Source: DASUME01 sp041179425 (GTDB lineage: Bacteria; Myxococcota_A; Polyangia; Polyangiales; DASUME01). Taken from it: a stretch of 6,929 bases of DNA. The first letter of the stretch is position 1, and every line of letters starts with the position of its first letter. Shown here piece by piece: positions 1 through 6,585 of the stretch. Under the pieces are notes generated by a model. The model was given only the letters and a program-made list of their open reading frames with translations, had not been told where the DNA came from and did no database searches. Made by a program: the position numbers and the translations under genes. The DNA lies in contig JBEGTL010000446.1 in NCBI GenBank assembly GCA_041179425.1, positions 1 to 6,929 of the forward strand, read 5' to 3'.

Positions 1-1
1 T

Positions 2-226
2 CAGCTCACCCTGAGCTCGCCCGAGGCGCGCGGCGCGCTCGATGGGCGCTGCGCGCTCGGTGAGCCGATGGCGCGCTTTCAGCTTGGTCCCGGGCGGCAC
101 GAGGTGGCGGTGGCGAGCGAGCTGCAGGAGGCCCGCAGCGCGCTTGCTCACGCGCCGCTCCCGCGGCCAGCGTGCGCCCGCCAAATGTCACGTCGCCGTC
201 GCCTGCCCGCATCACCTCGCTTCTAG
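2..226 (+). CDS. C-terminal end of an unrecognised protein (5' truncated by window edge)
   Basis: The frame starting at base 2 stays open from the window edge to a TAG at 224-226, giving 74 residues. The other two forward frames meet stops within the first 65 bases. For roughly the first 50 codons the third positions are mostly G or C, as in the clear genes of this window, which supports real coding; the last 15 or so codons are less biased. The visible part contains DGRCALGEP followed by LGPGRHEVAVAS. A loop ending in PGRHEV and then a beta strand recalls the ends of small beta-sandwich modules such as PEGA-like domains, but this is only a resemblance. The tail after it is Arg-rich and looks unstructured. 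The stop lies 71 bases before the next gene on the same strand. Function unknown; the N-terminal part lies outside the window. Confidence 0.5.
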   Translation, partial: QLTLSSPEARGALDGRCALGEPMARFQLGPGRHEVAVASELQEARSALAHAPLPRPACARQMSRRRRLPASPRF

Positions 227-297
227 CCTCTCCACTCCTCCGGCACGCGAGTCGCGCCCCTCGCCGACCGCCGGCGCCGGGGACAAAGGTCAAGCAC

Positions 298-1308
298 ATG
301 CGTATCGCAAACCGTCTCCTCTTCCTGGGCGGCCTGCTCGCCGCCGCCAATGGCTGCAGCGCGTCCGATGACGTGCTCGATGCCGAGTCGCTCGAGCCGT
401 CGGAAGGCTCGCTGCTCGCGCGTCCCGCTCCCACGGGGCCCGCGCCTCATCAGCTCGTGGCCTGGGCCGCGCTGCCGCAGGAGACGCGCACGCCTGGGCC
501 CACGTCGGGGCAGTTCATCGCGGCGGCCAATGGCGTGACGCCGCCGTTCGTGAACACGCAGCCGGTGCCGGGCTGGTCGGGTCTGTTGCCCAACCTGGAT
601 GGCACGTACACCGCGATGCCAGACAACGGCTACGGCTCGAAGGGCAACTCGTCTGACTATGTGTTGGGCTTCTACAACGTGTCGCCCACGTTCAAGACCA
701 AGGCGGATGGCACGAGCAAGCCTGGCCCTGTGGTGGACAATCGGTTCACCGCGTTTCGGGATCCGCGCGGTCTGCTGAAGAACGGCAGGGGCGTGGAGCT
801 GACCATCACGGCAGACCGCGCGACGTACTTCAAGGGCGACGGCAACGGTGCCGACACGGGCATCGCGGTGGACAGTAAGATCCGCGAGGGGCGTCTGCTC
901 ACGGGTTACGACTTCGACATCGAGTCGATCGCGCGCGCCTGGGACGGCACCTACTGGGTGGGCGAGGAGTTTGGTCCGTTCTTGCTGCACTTCGCTGCAG
1001 ACGGCACGTTGCTGGAGGAGCCGATCGCGCATCCGTTCTTGAAGAGCCCCAGCAACCCGGACGTGCTTGCGGGCAAGGCTCCTTCGACCCTGGGCTCGAG
1101 CCGCGGCTTCGAGAGCCTGGCGTTCGATGCGGTGAAGCACTTCCTGTACGCGGTGCCGGAAGGCGCGCCCTCGGTGGATGCGCTGCGCGGCGTGCCGGGC
1201 GATGAGCGGGTGGTGGAGATCTTCGAGAAGACGCGTGGAAGCATGCCTACACGGGCAAGTCGTTCCTGTATCGCAAGGACGGCGACGTCACCAACAATCA
1301 GATCGTGA
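298..1308 (+). CDS. Esterase-like/phytase-family lipoprotein, N-terminal two thirds (frameshifted gene)
   Basis: The product resembles the 'esterase-like activity of phytase' family (PF13449 type), extracytoplasmic beta-propeller-like proteins whose substrate is usually unknown. The ATG at 298 is preferred over the upstream ATG at 172 because it starts a signal peptide directly: MRIANRLLFLGGLLAAANGC, with a lipobox-like ANGC making Cys20 the probable lipidation site. An AGG at 285-287 is a possible ribosome binding site. Family landmarks are PDNGYG at residues 108-113, followed by an N-S-S-D-Y-V-L segment, then YDFDIESIARAWDGTYWVGE at 204-223 running into EFGPFLLHF, and GFESLAFD at 270-277. 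Residues after about 311 (base 1231) are out of frame junk ending at the TGA at 1306-1308. The rest of the domain continues in another frame to 1706. Restoring one base gives a 469-residue protein of normal family length. It may be a true pseudogene or a sequence error. Confidence 0.85.
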   Translation: MRIANRLLFLGGLLAAANGCSASDDVLDAESLEPSEGSLLARPAPTGPAPHQLVAWAALPQETRTPGPTSGQFIAAANGVTPPFVNTQPVPGWSGLLPNLDGTYTAMPDNGYGSKGNSSDYVLGFYNVSPTFKTKADGTSKPGPVVDNRFTAFRDPRGLLKNGRGVELTITADRATYFKGDGNGADTGIAVDSKIREGRLLTGYDFDIESIARAWDGTYWVGEEFGPFLLHFAADGTLLEEPIAHPFLKSPSNPDVLAGKAPSTLGSSRGFESLAFDAVKHFLYAVPEGAPSVDALRGVPGDERVVEIFEKTRGSMPTRASRSCIARTATSPTIRS

Positions 1309-1706
1309 TCGGCGACATGGCCAACGTGGGCGGCGACCGCTACGTGCTGATCGAGCGCGACAGCCTCTTCGGCGCCAAGGCCGTGGTGAAGCGTCTGTAC
1401 CTGATCGACCTCGACGTGACGGACGAGAACGGCGTGCTGGAGAAGCGCCTGCTGGTGGATCTGTTGAACATCGACGACCCGCGCGACATCGGCGGCGACC
1501 TGCCCGGTCTCGCGGCCAAGAAGTTCAGCATGCCGTTCGACTCGATCGAGAGCGTGCACCTGCTCGACCCGCTCACCCTGGTGGTGGCCATCGACACCAA
1601 CTTCCCGGGTGAAGATGGACGCGCCACCGGCGTGCCGGACAGCACCGAGGTGATCAAGCTGCGCTTCGAGCTGCCGGTGGCGCTGTACGCGCCGCGCGGG
1701 CGCTGA
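1231..1706 (+). CDS. Esterase-like/phytase-family lipoprotein, C-terminal third (after frameshift)
   Basis: This is the remainder of the gene starting at 298, read in the frame shifted by one base. From about 1233 it reads AWKHAYTGKSFLYRKDGD, then IGDMANVGGDRYVLIERD, then KRLYLIDLDV, and ends LPVALYAPRGR before TGA at 1704-1706. The ERD and K-R-x-Y-L-I-D-L segments are typical of the last third of the PF13449-type domain, so the two pieces together make one complete domain. The first internal ATG in this frame is at 1305, but there is no reason to think it is an independent start: it falls in the middle of a conserved stretch and has no convincing ribosome binding site. A missing G in an original AAGGAC at 1228-1232 (now AAGAC) would explain the shift and restore ...E-K-D-A-W-K.... 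The next gene is convergent, 111 bases away. A decayed second copy of bases about 1524-1670 occurs at 6586-6716. Confidence 0.8.
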
Positions 1707-1817
1707 AGACTGAGCCGCCTGGTGTGTCGATGCGGTGCGCTGCCCTGTCGTGAGACAATGGTGGCGTCAACGCAGACCGGCTTCTCGGCTACTCGAGGAC
1801 CGCCGGCGCAACCACCG

Positions 1818-2261
1818 CTACTCGAACAGATGCTGAACGCGACTCGCGTACAAGGGATCGGGCTGCACCTCGCGCTCTGCAATCCAGCGTGAGGTGTCAG
1901 CATCGAGCGCGATGCGAAGGCGCTGACGCCCAGCGTGCTGCGCCACCTCGAGCACGCGGTGAGCCTTCGTCAGGCGCCCGCTTGCCGTGCGGACATAGAC
2001 GTAGTCTCCCTCGAGCAAGACCGGCGGCTGTTGCTGCTGCTCACCGTGGAGGATGCGCAGCATCAAACTCGGCATGTGCAGTCCGTGTTCGTAAGCCTCG
2101 ATCTCCAGATCGGCGATGGTGGAGACCGTGTTCCGGCCGGGCGTGCTCGCTCCTTCGTAGCTGGGCGAGTTGCACTGCAAGAAGAGAGCTTCGGAGAGCT
2201 CATCGTAGCCGACAATGGCACCATCGCAGGGGGCGTTGCCGTTCAGGATGTAGCGGGTCAT
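1818..2261 (-). CDS. Hypothetical protein, 147 residues
   Basis: I do not recognise a family. The chosen start (ATG at 2261-2259) begins MTRYILNGNAPCDGAIVGYD. An upstream in-frame ATG at 2345 would add 28 residues rich in Arg and Gly that look like translated non-coding sequence and would start inside an inverted repeat, so the shorter form is preferred; neither start has a clear Shine-Dalgarno sequence. The protein has no signal peptide or membrane segment and is probably cytosolic. It contains two Cys (12 and 30), an acidic stretch around ADLEIEAYEHGL (50-61), a Gln run at 75-78, and then an alternating hydrophobic/polar part (LLEGDYVYVRTASGR) that suggests beta strands. It is divergent from the response-regulator pair at 2424 and convergent with the esterase-like gene. 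The reading frame has better codon bias and a more natural composition than the overlapping forward frame. Confidence 0.65.
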   Translation of the reverse strand: MTRYILNGNAPCDGAIVGYDELSEALFLQCNSPSYEGASTPGRNTVSTIADLEIEAYEHGLHMPSLMLRILHGEQQQQPPVLLEGDYVYVRTASGRLTKAHRVLEVAQHAGRQRLRIALDADTSRWIAEREVQPDPLYASRVQHLFE

Positions 2262-2423
2262 CGAGCTATTCTCGAGCTTGCTCTGGCACGGGAGTTGGCG
2301 TCCGACTCCGTCCCGTATCCCTCCTCCGCGCCTTCGTCGAGTCATACGAAGGTGTGACTGCCACGAGGGGGCGCGCGCTTTCCAAGTGAGTCAGGAGCGG
2401 TATGGTGCGAACGGGAAACGCAC
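2262..2423. promoter_or_regulatory. Divergent intergenic region between the hypothetical gene and the response-regulator pair
   Basis: These 162 bases separate two divergent gene starts and must carry promoters for both, unless they are transcribed from elsewhere. On the plus strand TATGGT at 2401-2406 matches 4 of 6 positions of a -10 hexamer, but it lies only 17 bases before the ATG and has no good -35 partner, so I do not call a promoter there. The most distinct element is the inverted repeat listed separately at 2331-2352. Confidence 0.4.
2331..2352. promoter_or_regulatory. Inverted repeat CCTTCGT-N8-ACGAAGG, candidate shared operator
   Basis: Two perfect 7-base inverted arms (2331-2337 and 2346-2352) are separated by 8 bases. 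The centre is about 80 bases from the hypothetical gene's start (2261) and about 82 from the first response regulator's start (2424), so it sits midway between the divergent genes. An arm of this size and spacing fits a dimeric DNA-binding protein site. A role in controlling both genes is inference; it could also form a small hairpin or be chance. Confidence 0.35.
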
Positions 2424-2792
2424 ATGCACAACAGCAGGCCAGAGATCATGGTGGTGGACGATGATCGCGACGTACGCGAAGCAATCTCGGGCTTGCTGCG
2501 CGATCATGACTTCGACGTCTTGTCTGCGGAGAACGGGCAGGATGCTCTCGTCCAGCTGCGCGCGCGTCCCCAGGTTCGCGCCATCGTGCTCGACGTGATG
2601 ATGCCGGTGATGAACGGCGCGACCTTTCGAGGCGAGCAGCTCGCCGACCCACTGTTGGGTCCAATCCCGCTGATCTTGCTGACGGGCAGGAGCGACAGCG
2701 CACCTCTTGCAGCCGCGATGGGTGCGTCAGTTTGCCTCAACAAGCCAGTCTCGAGCGAAGACCTGCTGCGCGCCCTGTCGTGCTATCGCTGA
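2424..2792 (+). CDS. Stand-alone response regulator receiver protein
   Basis: This is a 122-residue CheY-like receiver domain with no output domain. The phosphorylation-site residues are all present: acidic pair Asp12/Asp13 in VVDDD, phosphoacceptor Asp57 in VLDVMMPVMNG, Thr87 in LLTGR, and Lys107 in LNKP. The fold runs to the end of the protein, so length is that of a bare receiver. It would take phosphate from a histidine kinase and act through protein contacts in the cytoplasm, in a phosphorelay or on a target protein; no kinase is in the window. The ATG at 2424 is preceded by GGGAAA at 2413-2418 as a weak ribosome binding site; Met9 (base 2448) is an alternative but would leave almost nothing before the first strand. 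A second receiver gene follows after 55 bases on the same strand, suggesting an operon. Confidence 0.9.
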   Translation: MHNSRPEIMVVDDDRDVREAISGLLRDHDFDVLSAENGQDALVQLRARPQVRAIVLDVMMPVMNGATFRGEQLADPLLGPIPLILLTGRSDSAPLAAAMGASVCLNKPVSSEDLLRALSCYR

Positions 2793-2847
2793 GCAGCGCG
2801 GCCAGCCTGGGCCGCCTGGGAACCAACCTGGACTGGAGTGGGGAGCC

Positions 2848-3258
2848 ATGCTGACGAGTCGAGTGCTGGTGGTCGAAGACGACGAAGACTCGGTCCTTCT
2901 TCTGGCTGAGACCTTGGTTGGCTTCGGTTACCTCGCGGAGGTGGCGCAGGACGGGGCAACGGCGCTTGCCAAGGCCAGTTCCTTTCAGCCTCACGTGGCG
3001 GTCCTAGACATCGACTTGCCAGACATGGACGGCTATCAGCTGGCAGCGCAGATGCGAAAGCTCAGCCCTGTCACTGCTGGCATGCGGCTCGTTGCGCTGA
3101 CGGGCTACGACGGGCATGACGAGCTGGTTCGGGCCCGAGAAGCGGGCTTTGACGCGTATCTGGTCAAACCCGTGATGCCGACCCTGCTTGCCCAAGCAAT
3201 TGACGGAGAGCAAGCCGCGCCCGGAGCATCGAGCCGCCGCGCCTTCACCAAGCTCTGA
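2848..3258 (+). CDS. Stand-alone response regulator receiver protein (second of pair)
   Basis: This is a 136-residue CheY-like receiver. The ATG at 2848 follows a good ribosome binding site (GGGGAG at 2840-2845) and starts the first strand directly (MLTSRVLVVEDDEDSVLLLA); an in-frame ATG at 2707 inside the preceding gene is not credible. Key residues are Asp11/Asp12, phosphoacceptor Asp54 in VLDIDLPDMDGYQLA, Thr85 in ALTGYDG and Lys107 in LVKP. The D-x-x-L-P-x-M-D-G-Y form resembles receivers found at the end of hybrid histidine kinases or CheB-like proteins. After the receiver there is a short tail of about 20 residues (GEQAAPGASSRRAFTKL) with no output domain. It is probably co-transcribed with the first receiver and may act with it in one phosphorelay, but the two sequences are clearly different, so this is not a recent duplication. 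Confidence 0.9.
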   Translation: MLTSRVLVVEDDEDSVLLLAETLVGFGYLAEVAQDGATALAKASSFQPHVAVLDIDLPDMDGYQLAAQMRKLSPVTAGMRLVALTGYDGHDELVRAREAGFDAYLVKPVMPTLLAQAIDGEQAAPGASSRRAFTKL

Positions 3259-3264
3259 TCGCAC

Positions 3265-3281
3265 GGCGAGGCATACTCGCC
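3265..3281 (+). terminator. Short hairpin after the response-regulator pair, possible terminator
   Basis: GGCGAG (3265-3270), loop GCATA and CTCGCC (3276-3281) form a perfect 6-bp GC-rich stem starting 7 bases after the stop codon at 3258. No T run follows, so it is not a canonical intrinsic terminator. Its position between two convergent genes fits transcript-end function or mRNA 3'-end protection. The rest of 3282-3398 shows no gene. Confidence 0.3.
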
Positions 3282-3398
3282 ATCATGCCGCCTCTACAGC
3301 GCAAGCAAGTGCGGGTGCCATCGTGACGGTCTGGGCTGCGCAGCGATGAGGCCTGGTGCTCAAAGAGACTCGCTGCGCCAACTCCCGTGCCCCTGCGC

Positions 3399-4223
3399 TC
3401 AGGGCTTCTTGAACTTGAGCACGAAGCGGTCGGACGTGCCGCGCCGCTCGCCGACGACGCGCGGAGAGGTGCTCCAGTCGTGGGTGTCCGCTGCGTTCTT
3501 GAGAAAGTCTGCAGACTCCACGAGCTGAAAGCCCACACTCTCGATCTCGCTGCGCAGCACCGACTCTTCGATACGATGCAGCGTTTCCACGTCCTCGACG
3601 CCGTGTCCCGGGAGCGAGGCGTGGTCGGCGACGACGTACAGACCGCCCGGCTTGAGGGCCGCGAAGACGGCGCGGTTCATCTGCGTCCGGTCGACCTTCA
3701 TCCACACCGTGTCGTGATAGAAGAGGATGTCCGTGACCACATCTAGGTCGCGCACGTCGGCCGGGAACGGGTCGTCGAAGGCGCGGTCGAGGCGTGATGC
3801 GTTGGCCATCACCGGCTTCGCCATGCGCTCGCTGAGCGGCTTCTCGGCAAAGCGCTCCAGCAGGAAAGGCGAGTTCTGCAGGTAGACCGTTCCAGCCGGC
3901 GCGACGGCTCGGGCGATCAGCTCTGCGGTGTAGCCGCCCGCAGCGCCGATCTCCGCCACGCCCATGCCGGGCTTGAGTGCGAGGAACGCGAGCAGGTCGG
4001 CGGGCCGTCGGCCTTCGTCGAGCGCGCGGTCTTCGGCGCTGCGGTCCGGTGCTGCGACGATGGCCGCGTAGTCGGCGGCTGTGGGTGCAGACTCTGGCTG
4101 TTTGGAGGACGCCAGCGCCGGGGTGTTCTCGGCGGGCGCGTGACTGGCGTGATGGGCGCAGGCGCTCGCGCACAGCGCGAGTGCGAGCAGCGGCAAGGAC
4201 CAGACGTGGCTGTTGCTACGCAT
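3399..4223 (-). CDS. Predicted class I SAM-dependent methyltransferase (COG4798-like) with lipoprotein signal
   Basis: The 274-residue product starts at the ATG at 4223-4221, just after an AGAGGGAA ribosome binding site. An extended ORF from 4343 adds an Arg-rich, unlikely leader. The N terminus MRSNSHVWSLPLLALALCAS is a signal peptide, with ASAC placing a probable lipidated Cys at 22, followed by a low-complexity Ala/Pro/Ser linker to about 50. The domain matches the COG4798 predicted methyltransferase pattern: APDRSAEDRALDEGRRPADL (58-77), LKPGMGVAEIGAAGGYTAEL (83-102) as the SAM-binding motif I, ILFYHDTVWMKVDRTQMNRA (166-185), ALKPGGLYVVADHAS (189-203) and a following V-E-D-V-E-T-L-H-R-I segment. 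Motif I has GAAGG instead of the usual GxGxG, which I believe is a family trait (such proteins often read EI-x-P-G-G-G). Substrate is unknown. An exported protein with a SAM fold is odd because SAM is cytosolic. It is convergent with the receiver pair and transcribed alone. Confidence 0.85.
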   Translation of the reverse strand: MRSNSHVWSLPLLALALCASACAHHASHAPAENTPALASSKQPESAPTAADYAAIVAAPDRSAEDRALDEGRRPADLLAFLALKPGMGVAEIGAAGGYTAELIARAVAPAGTVYLQNSPFLLERFAEKPLSERMAKPVMANASRLDRAFDDPFPADVRDLDVVTDILFYHDTVWMKVDRTQMNRAVFAALKPGGLYVVADHASLPGHGVEDVETLHRIEESVLRSEIESVGFQLVESADFLKNAADTHDWSTSPRVVGERRGTSDRFVLKFKKP

Positions 4224-4705
4224 GGAGTTCCCTCTCGGCGCGAAATGCGCCCGGAGGCGCGCGAACCGTAAGGCCAGCGGTGTAGCACGCGACACCAGCG
4301 TGGATCGGTCGATGGCCTCGGCCGCTCGCCGACGTAGCCTCACCCCGAGGGCGGCAGCTACACGCCGCGCGCGAACTAGACTTTGTCCATGACGCCCCCG
4401 AGCGAGTCGCGCGCACTGCGGTCTGGAGATCGGCGCACACTCAGGGCGAGGTTCGAGAACTCGCTAGTGGATTGCAGTCGGCTGCGCGTCGCGGAGGTCG
4501 TTCAGCACGCGCCTCGCTCGCGCTGAGCTCCGCGCGCAATGTCTGTCCAACGCGTGGGACGCCTACCAAATCGGACTTGCGGTGGAGAATGTTTCTCTGG
4601 TCAACTTGCTGAGTCGTCGCCCCCCCCGACGGTAGATTCCGTTTGGCGCAGCGGTCCACTCGCTGACGCTCTGGGAGACGTGCGCCCTCAAGGCAGGAGC
4701 AGACC
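4224..4705. other. Divergent intergenic region without a recognisable gene
   Basis: These 482 bases lie between the divergent methyltransferase and receptor genes. I see no gene. A 45-codon forward ORF (4389-4526) has no ribosome binding site and no recognisable motif. Possible elements: a 5-bp GC stem, GGCGC-GAAAT-GCGCC at 4237-4251, in the leader of the methyltransferase gene; GGTGT-N8-ACACC at 4279-4296, about 55 to 75 bases upstream of that gene; a run of eight C at 4620-4627; and TAGATT at 4633-4638, a weak -10-like hexamer about 70 bases before the receptor start. None is strong alone. The part around 4550-4640 is less GC-rich than the flanks, as expected for a promoter area. Confidence 0.4.
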
Positions 4706-6565
4706 ATGGAGCCTGCTTCAAAAAACTCGCGTGCGAGAAAGACGCCGCTCCCCAGCGGGAAGAAAGGCGTACCGGACCCGGTGCCATGGGGCGAGCTGTT
4801 CGCGCACGCATTCCGGGTGCTCAGCGCGGTGACCGTCCCGGCCTTCGCCATCTGGCAAACAAGAGCGAGCGAGGGACAACGGATTCTCCTGCCGTTTGCG
4901 GTGGCGGTACTCATCGTGTGCGGCACCTGCGTGCTGCTCGCCTTCTGTCAGCCCGAGCGGCGCTTCTGGCGCTACGCTGCATGCTCTGATCTTGCGGCGG
5001 CGTTGTGGCTCTTCCTCGCGCTGATCCCGCCCGAGCGGGTCGATGCTGGCGAGGTTGTGTCGGTGAAGTTCGAGCAGCGCACGCTCGAACTCGAGCGAGG
5101 CGAGGGTGGCAATGGCAGCGTGCGCTTGGCGCTGGCGAGCGTTCCGTCCGAGCTCTGGCTCGATGTCACGAGCCGGCACGCCGGCACACTGTGGACGCAA
5201 CGGGTGAGGGCGGAGAGCTGCGTGGGCGAGCCCGACAACGTCGTCTGCAGATTGCCCAGGCTTACCTATCGGTCCGAGCTCTTCGTGGCGCTAGACCGCC
5301 CGCAGAAGGTGCGGATCTACGCGCCGAGCAATGGTTGCGAGTATCTCGCCGGGATGTCCTTCGCCGCGGGCGCGCGCATGTTCACAGCCAACGCTGGACC
5401 GGAGCTCTCGGTCGAGGTCCAGGAAGACGACAGCGACTTCTCCGTGGCCGCCGACGATATCGCCTGCGTCGGTCCGTACGACAGCCACCTGACCGCGCGG
5501 CTGCTTCGTGAGTGCAAGGGCTTCGAGTGCGGGCTCATCGTGTCCCTCTCCTCTGCCAGCGAGCTGAGCTTGCTCGCCGGTGCACATGAGCCTCCACGTA
5601 TACTCCGCGTGACCACAGACAACCGCGCGCGGGCAGACGACCTGGCATGGCTACTGGAGCGCGAGTTTGCGGCCGATGCCCGCTCGCGTACCCTCTACGT
5701 GCTCTACGACGACGAGGGCGCCGGCAACGCCACCAGCGAGGTCTTCTACGCAGCGGATCAGGCGCGCGAGCTCCAGCACGCGTTCGCGGGCGGACTGCTC
5801 GCACGCTATCCGGAGCTCAACCTGCACTGGATCCGTTACAGTCACGTCGCCGGCCAGGGCAAGGGTCCACTCGTGTTTCGCGAGGGCGCGCCAGGAGCCG
5901 CTGCGCAGCGCATGCCCTTCAGCACCTTTGAAGAGATGGTGCAGAGCATACGGTCCGGCAGCGATGCCTTGAAGCGCGTGGTGTTCGTGGGCCGAGACAT
6001 GCCGGTGATCGAGTTTGGGCGAGCGGTCCACGCGGCCTACGCGAGCACGCAGAGAAGCCTCGCCGACGTGCTAATTCACGTGCCAGGGCCGCGTGAGGCT
6101 TTTGAGGGTGTCTGGTCGCAGTGCATCGGCACGACGCAACCGGGCGCGGACCTGGATGGCATCATCACGGTCGGTCCCAACGGGACGATGGAGACCTCAC
6201 GGGGCCTGGCGTTCAAGCAGCGCTGGCACGAGACCTATCCGGGCGAACCCGTCGCCTGGCGCGCAGCGCGCGTGTACGACGCTCTGATACTGCTGCAAGA
6301 AGGCGTAAGGATCGTGAACCATCAGCTGCAGACCGAACGGCACTCCGTGGACAAGCGCGCCTATCGGCTGCGGCTCGCTCAGGTCGTCGACGCCATCCAC
6401 TTCGACGGCGTCAGCGCTAGCTACAGCTTCGTTCACGGCGAGCTCGGTGGCTCCAACCATGTCAGCATGTACATCGACCGTGTCGGCATCGTGCAGCTGC
6501 CATCGTTCGAAGAGCTCGCGATTCCGCGACCGCAAGGCGTGCTCAGCGCCGACGTGTGCCGCTGA
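4706..6565 (+). CDS. Membrane-anchored type-1 periplasmic-binding-protein-like receptor
   Basis: This 619-residue protein has an ATG at 4706 with AGGAG about 9 bases upstream. Residues 1-30 are rich in Lys/Arg. Predicted membrane segments are at about 36-51 (weak), 60-81 and 89-107; Arg in the PERRFWR loop (83-89) fits a cytoplasmic loop and puts the large C-terminal part outside the membrane. Residues 110-200 look beta-rich, with a Cys172/Cys181 pair. From about 201 the sequence follows the Leu/Ile/Val-binding-protein fold: VRIYAPSNGCEYLAGMSFAA (202-221), EDDSD (240-244) at the usual V-x-x-D-D position, CVGPYDSH (254-261) like the family's V-I-G-P-x-x-S, a V-L-Y-D-D strand near 333, a D-G-I-I-T-V strand near 487, VYDALILLQEGVRI (523-536) and FDGVSASYSF (566-575). 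The family binds amino acids or other small ligands for transporters or sensors. No transporter, kinase or other output domain is present here, so the signalling route is unknown. Confidence 0.75.
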   Translation: MEPASKNSRARKTPLPSGKKGVPDPVPWGELFAHAFRVLSAVTVPAFAIWQTRASEGQRILLPFAVAVLIVCGTCVLLAFCQPERRFWRYAACSDLAAALWLFLALIPPERVDAGEVVSVKFEQRTLELERGEGGNGSVRLALASVPSELWLDVTSRHAGTLWTQRVRAESCVGEPDNVVCRLPRLTYRSELFVALDRPQKVRIYAPSNGCEYLAGMSFAAGARMFTANAGPELSVEVQEDDSDFSVAADDIACVGPYDSHLTARLLRECKGFECGLIVSLSSASELSLLAGAHEPPRILRVTTDNRARADDLAWLLEREFAADARSRTLYVLYDDEGAGNATSEVFYAADQARELQHAFAGGLLARYPELNLHWIRYSHVAGQGKGPLVFREGAPGAAAQRMPFSTFEEMVQSIRSGSDALKRVVFVGRDMPVIEFGRAVHAAYASTQRSLADVLIHVPGPREAFEGVWSQCIGTTQPGADLDGIITVGPNGTMETSRGLAFKQRWHETYPGEPVAWRAARVYDALILLQEGVRIVNHQLQTERHSVDKRAYRLRLAQVVDAIHFDGVSASYSFVHGELGGSNHVSMYIDRVGIVQLPSFEELAIPRPQGVLSADVCR

Positions 6566-6585
6566 GCTGGTCGCCCGGGCTCGCC

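Noticed and set aside
271..280. Perfect 10-base palindrome CCGGCGCCGG before the esterase-like gene
   Set aside because: Short all-GC palindromes are frequent by chance in such sequence, and nothing else marks it as an operator.
223..1140. Long minus-strand ORF (305 codons) opposite the esterase-like gene
   Set aside because: Its translation is Arg/Ala/Gly-rich with no motif, and it is antisense to a frame with clear family motifs; this is a common by-product of high GC.
951..1559. Minus-strand ORF of 202 codons
   Set aside because: It lies antisense to both pieces of the esterase-like gene and its product (many His/Val/Gln) matches nothing I recognise; it is explained by the codon bias of the plus strand.
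1935..2357. Plus-strand ORF of 140 codons opposite the 147-residue gene
   Set aside because: It ends in the divergent promoter region and covers the inverted repeat; the minus-strand frame has a more natural composition. Some doubt remains because neither has a recognised family.
3391..3404. Small hairpin CCCTG-CGCT-CAGGG over the methyltransferase stop codon
   Set aside because: The stem is only 5 bp, overlaps the stop codon and has no T run on the minus strand, so it is not convincing as a terminator.
3283..4173. Minus-strand ORF of 296 codons overlapping the methyltransferase gene
   Set aside because: It is a different frame of the same strand, very Arg-rich and without motifs, while the overlapping frame has a signal peptide and methyltransferase motifs.
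4389..4526. Forward ORF of 45 codons in the intergenic region
   Set aside because: It has no ribosome binding site, a basic and low-information sequence, and no neighbour relationship; such an ORF is expected by chance at this GC content.
4441..4926. Minus-strand ORF of 161 codons spanning the receptor gene start
   Set aside because: Almost half is antisense to the receptor's N terminus and the rest has no motif or ribosome binding site.
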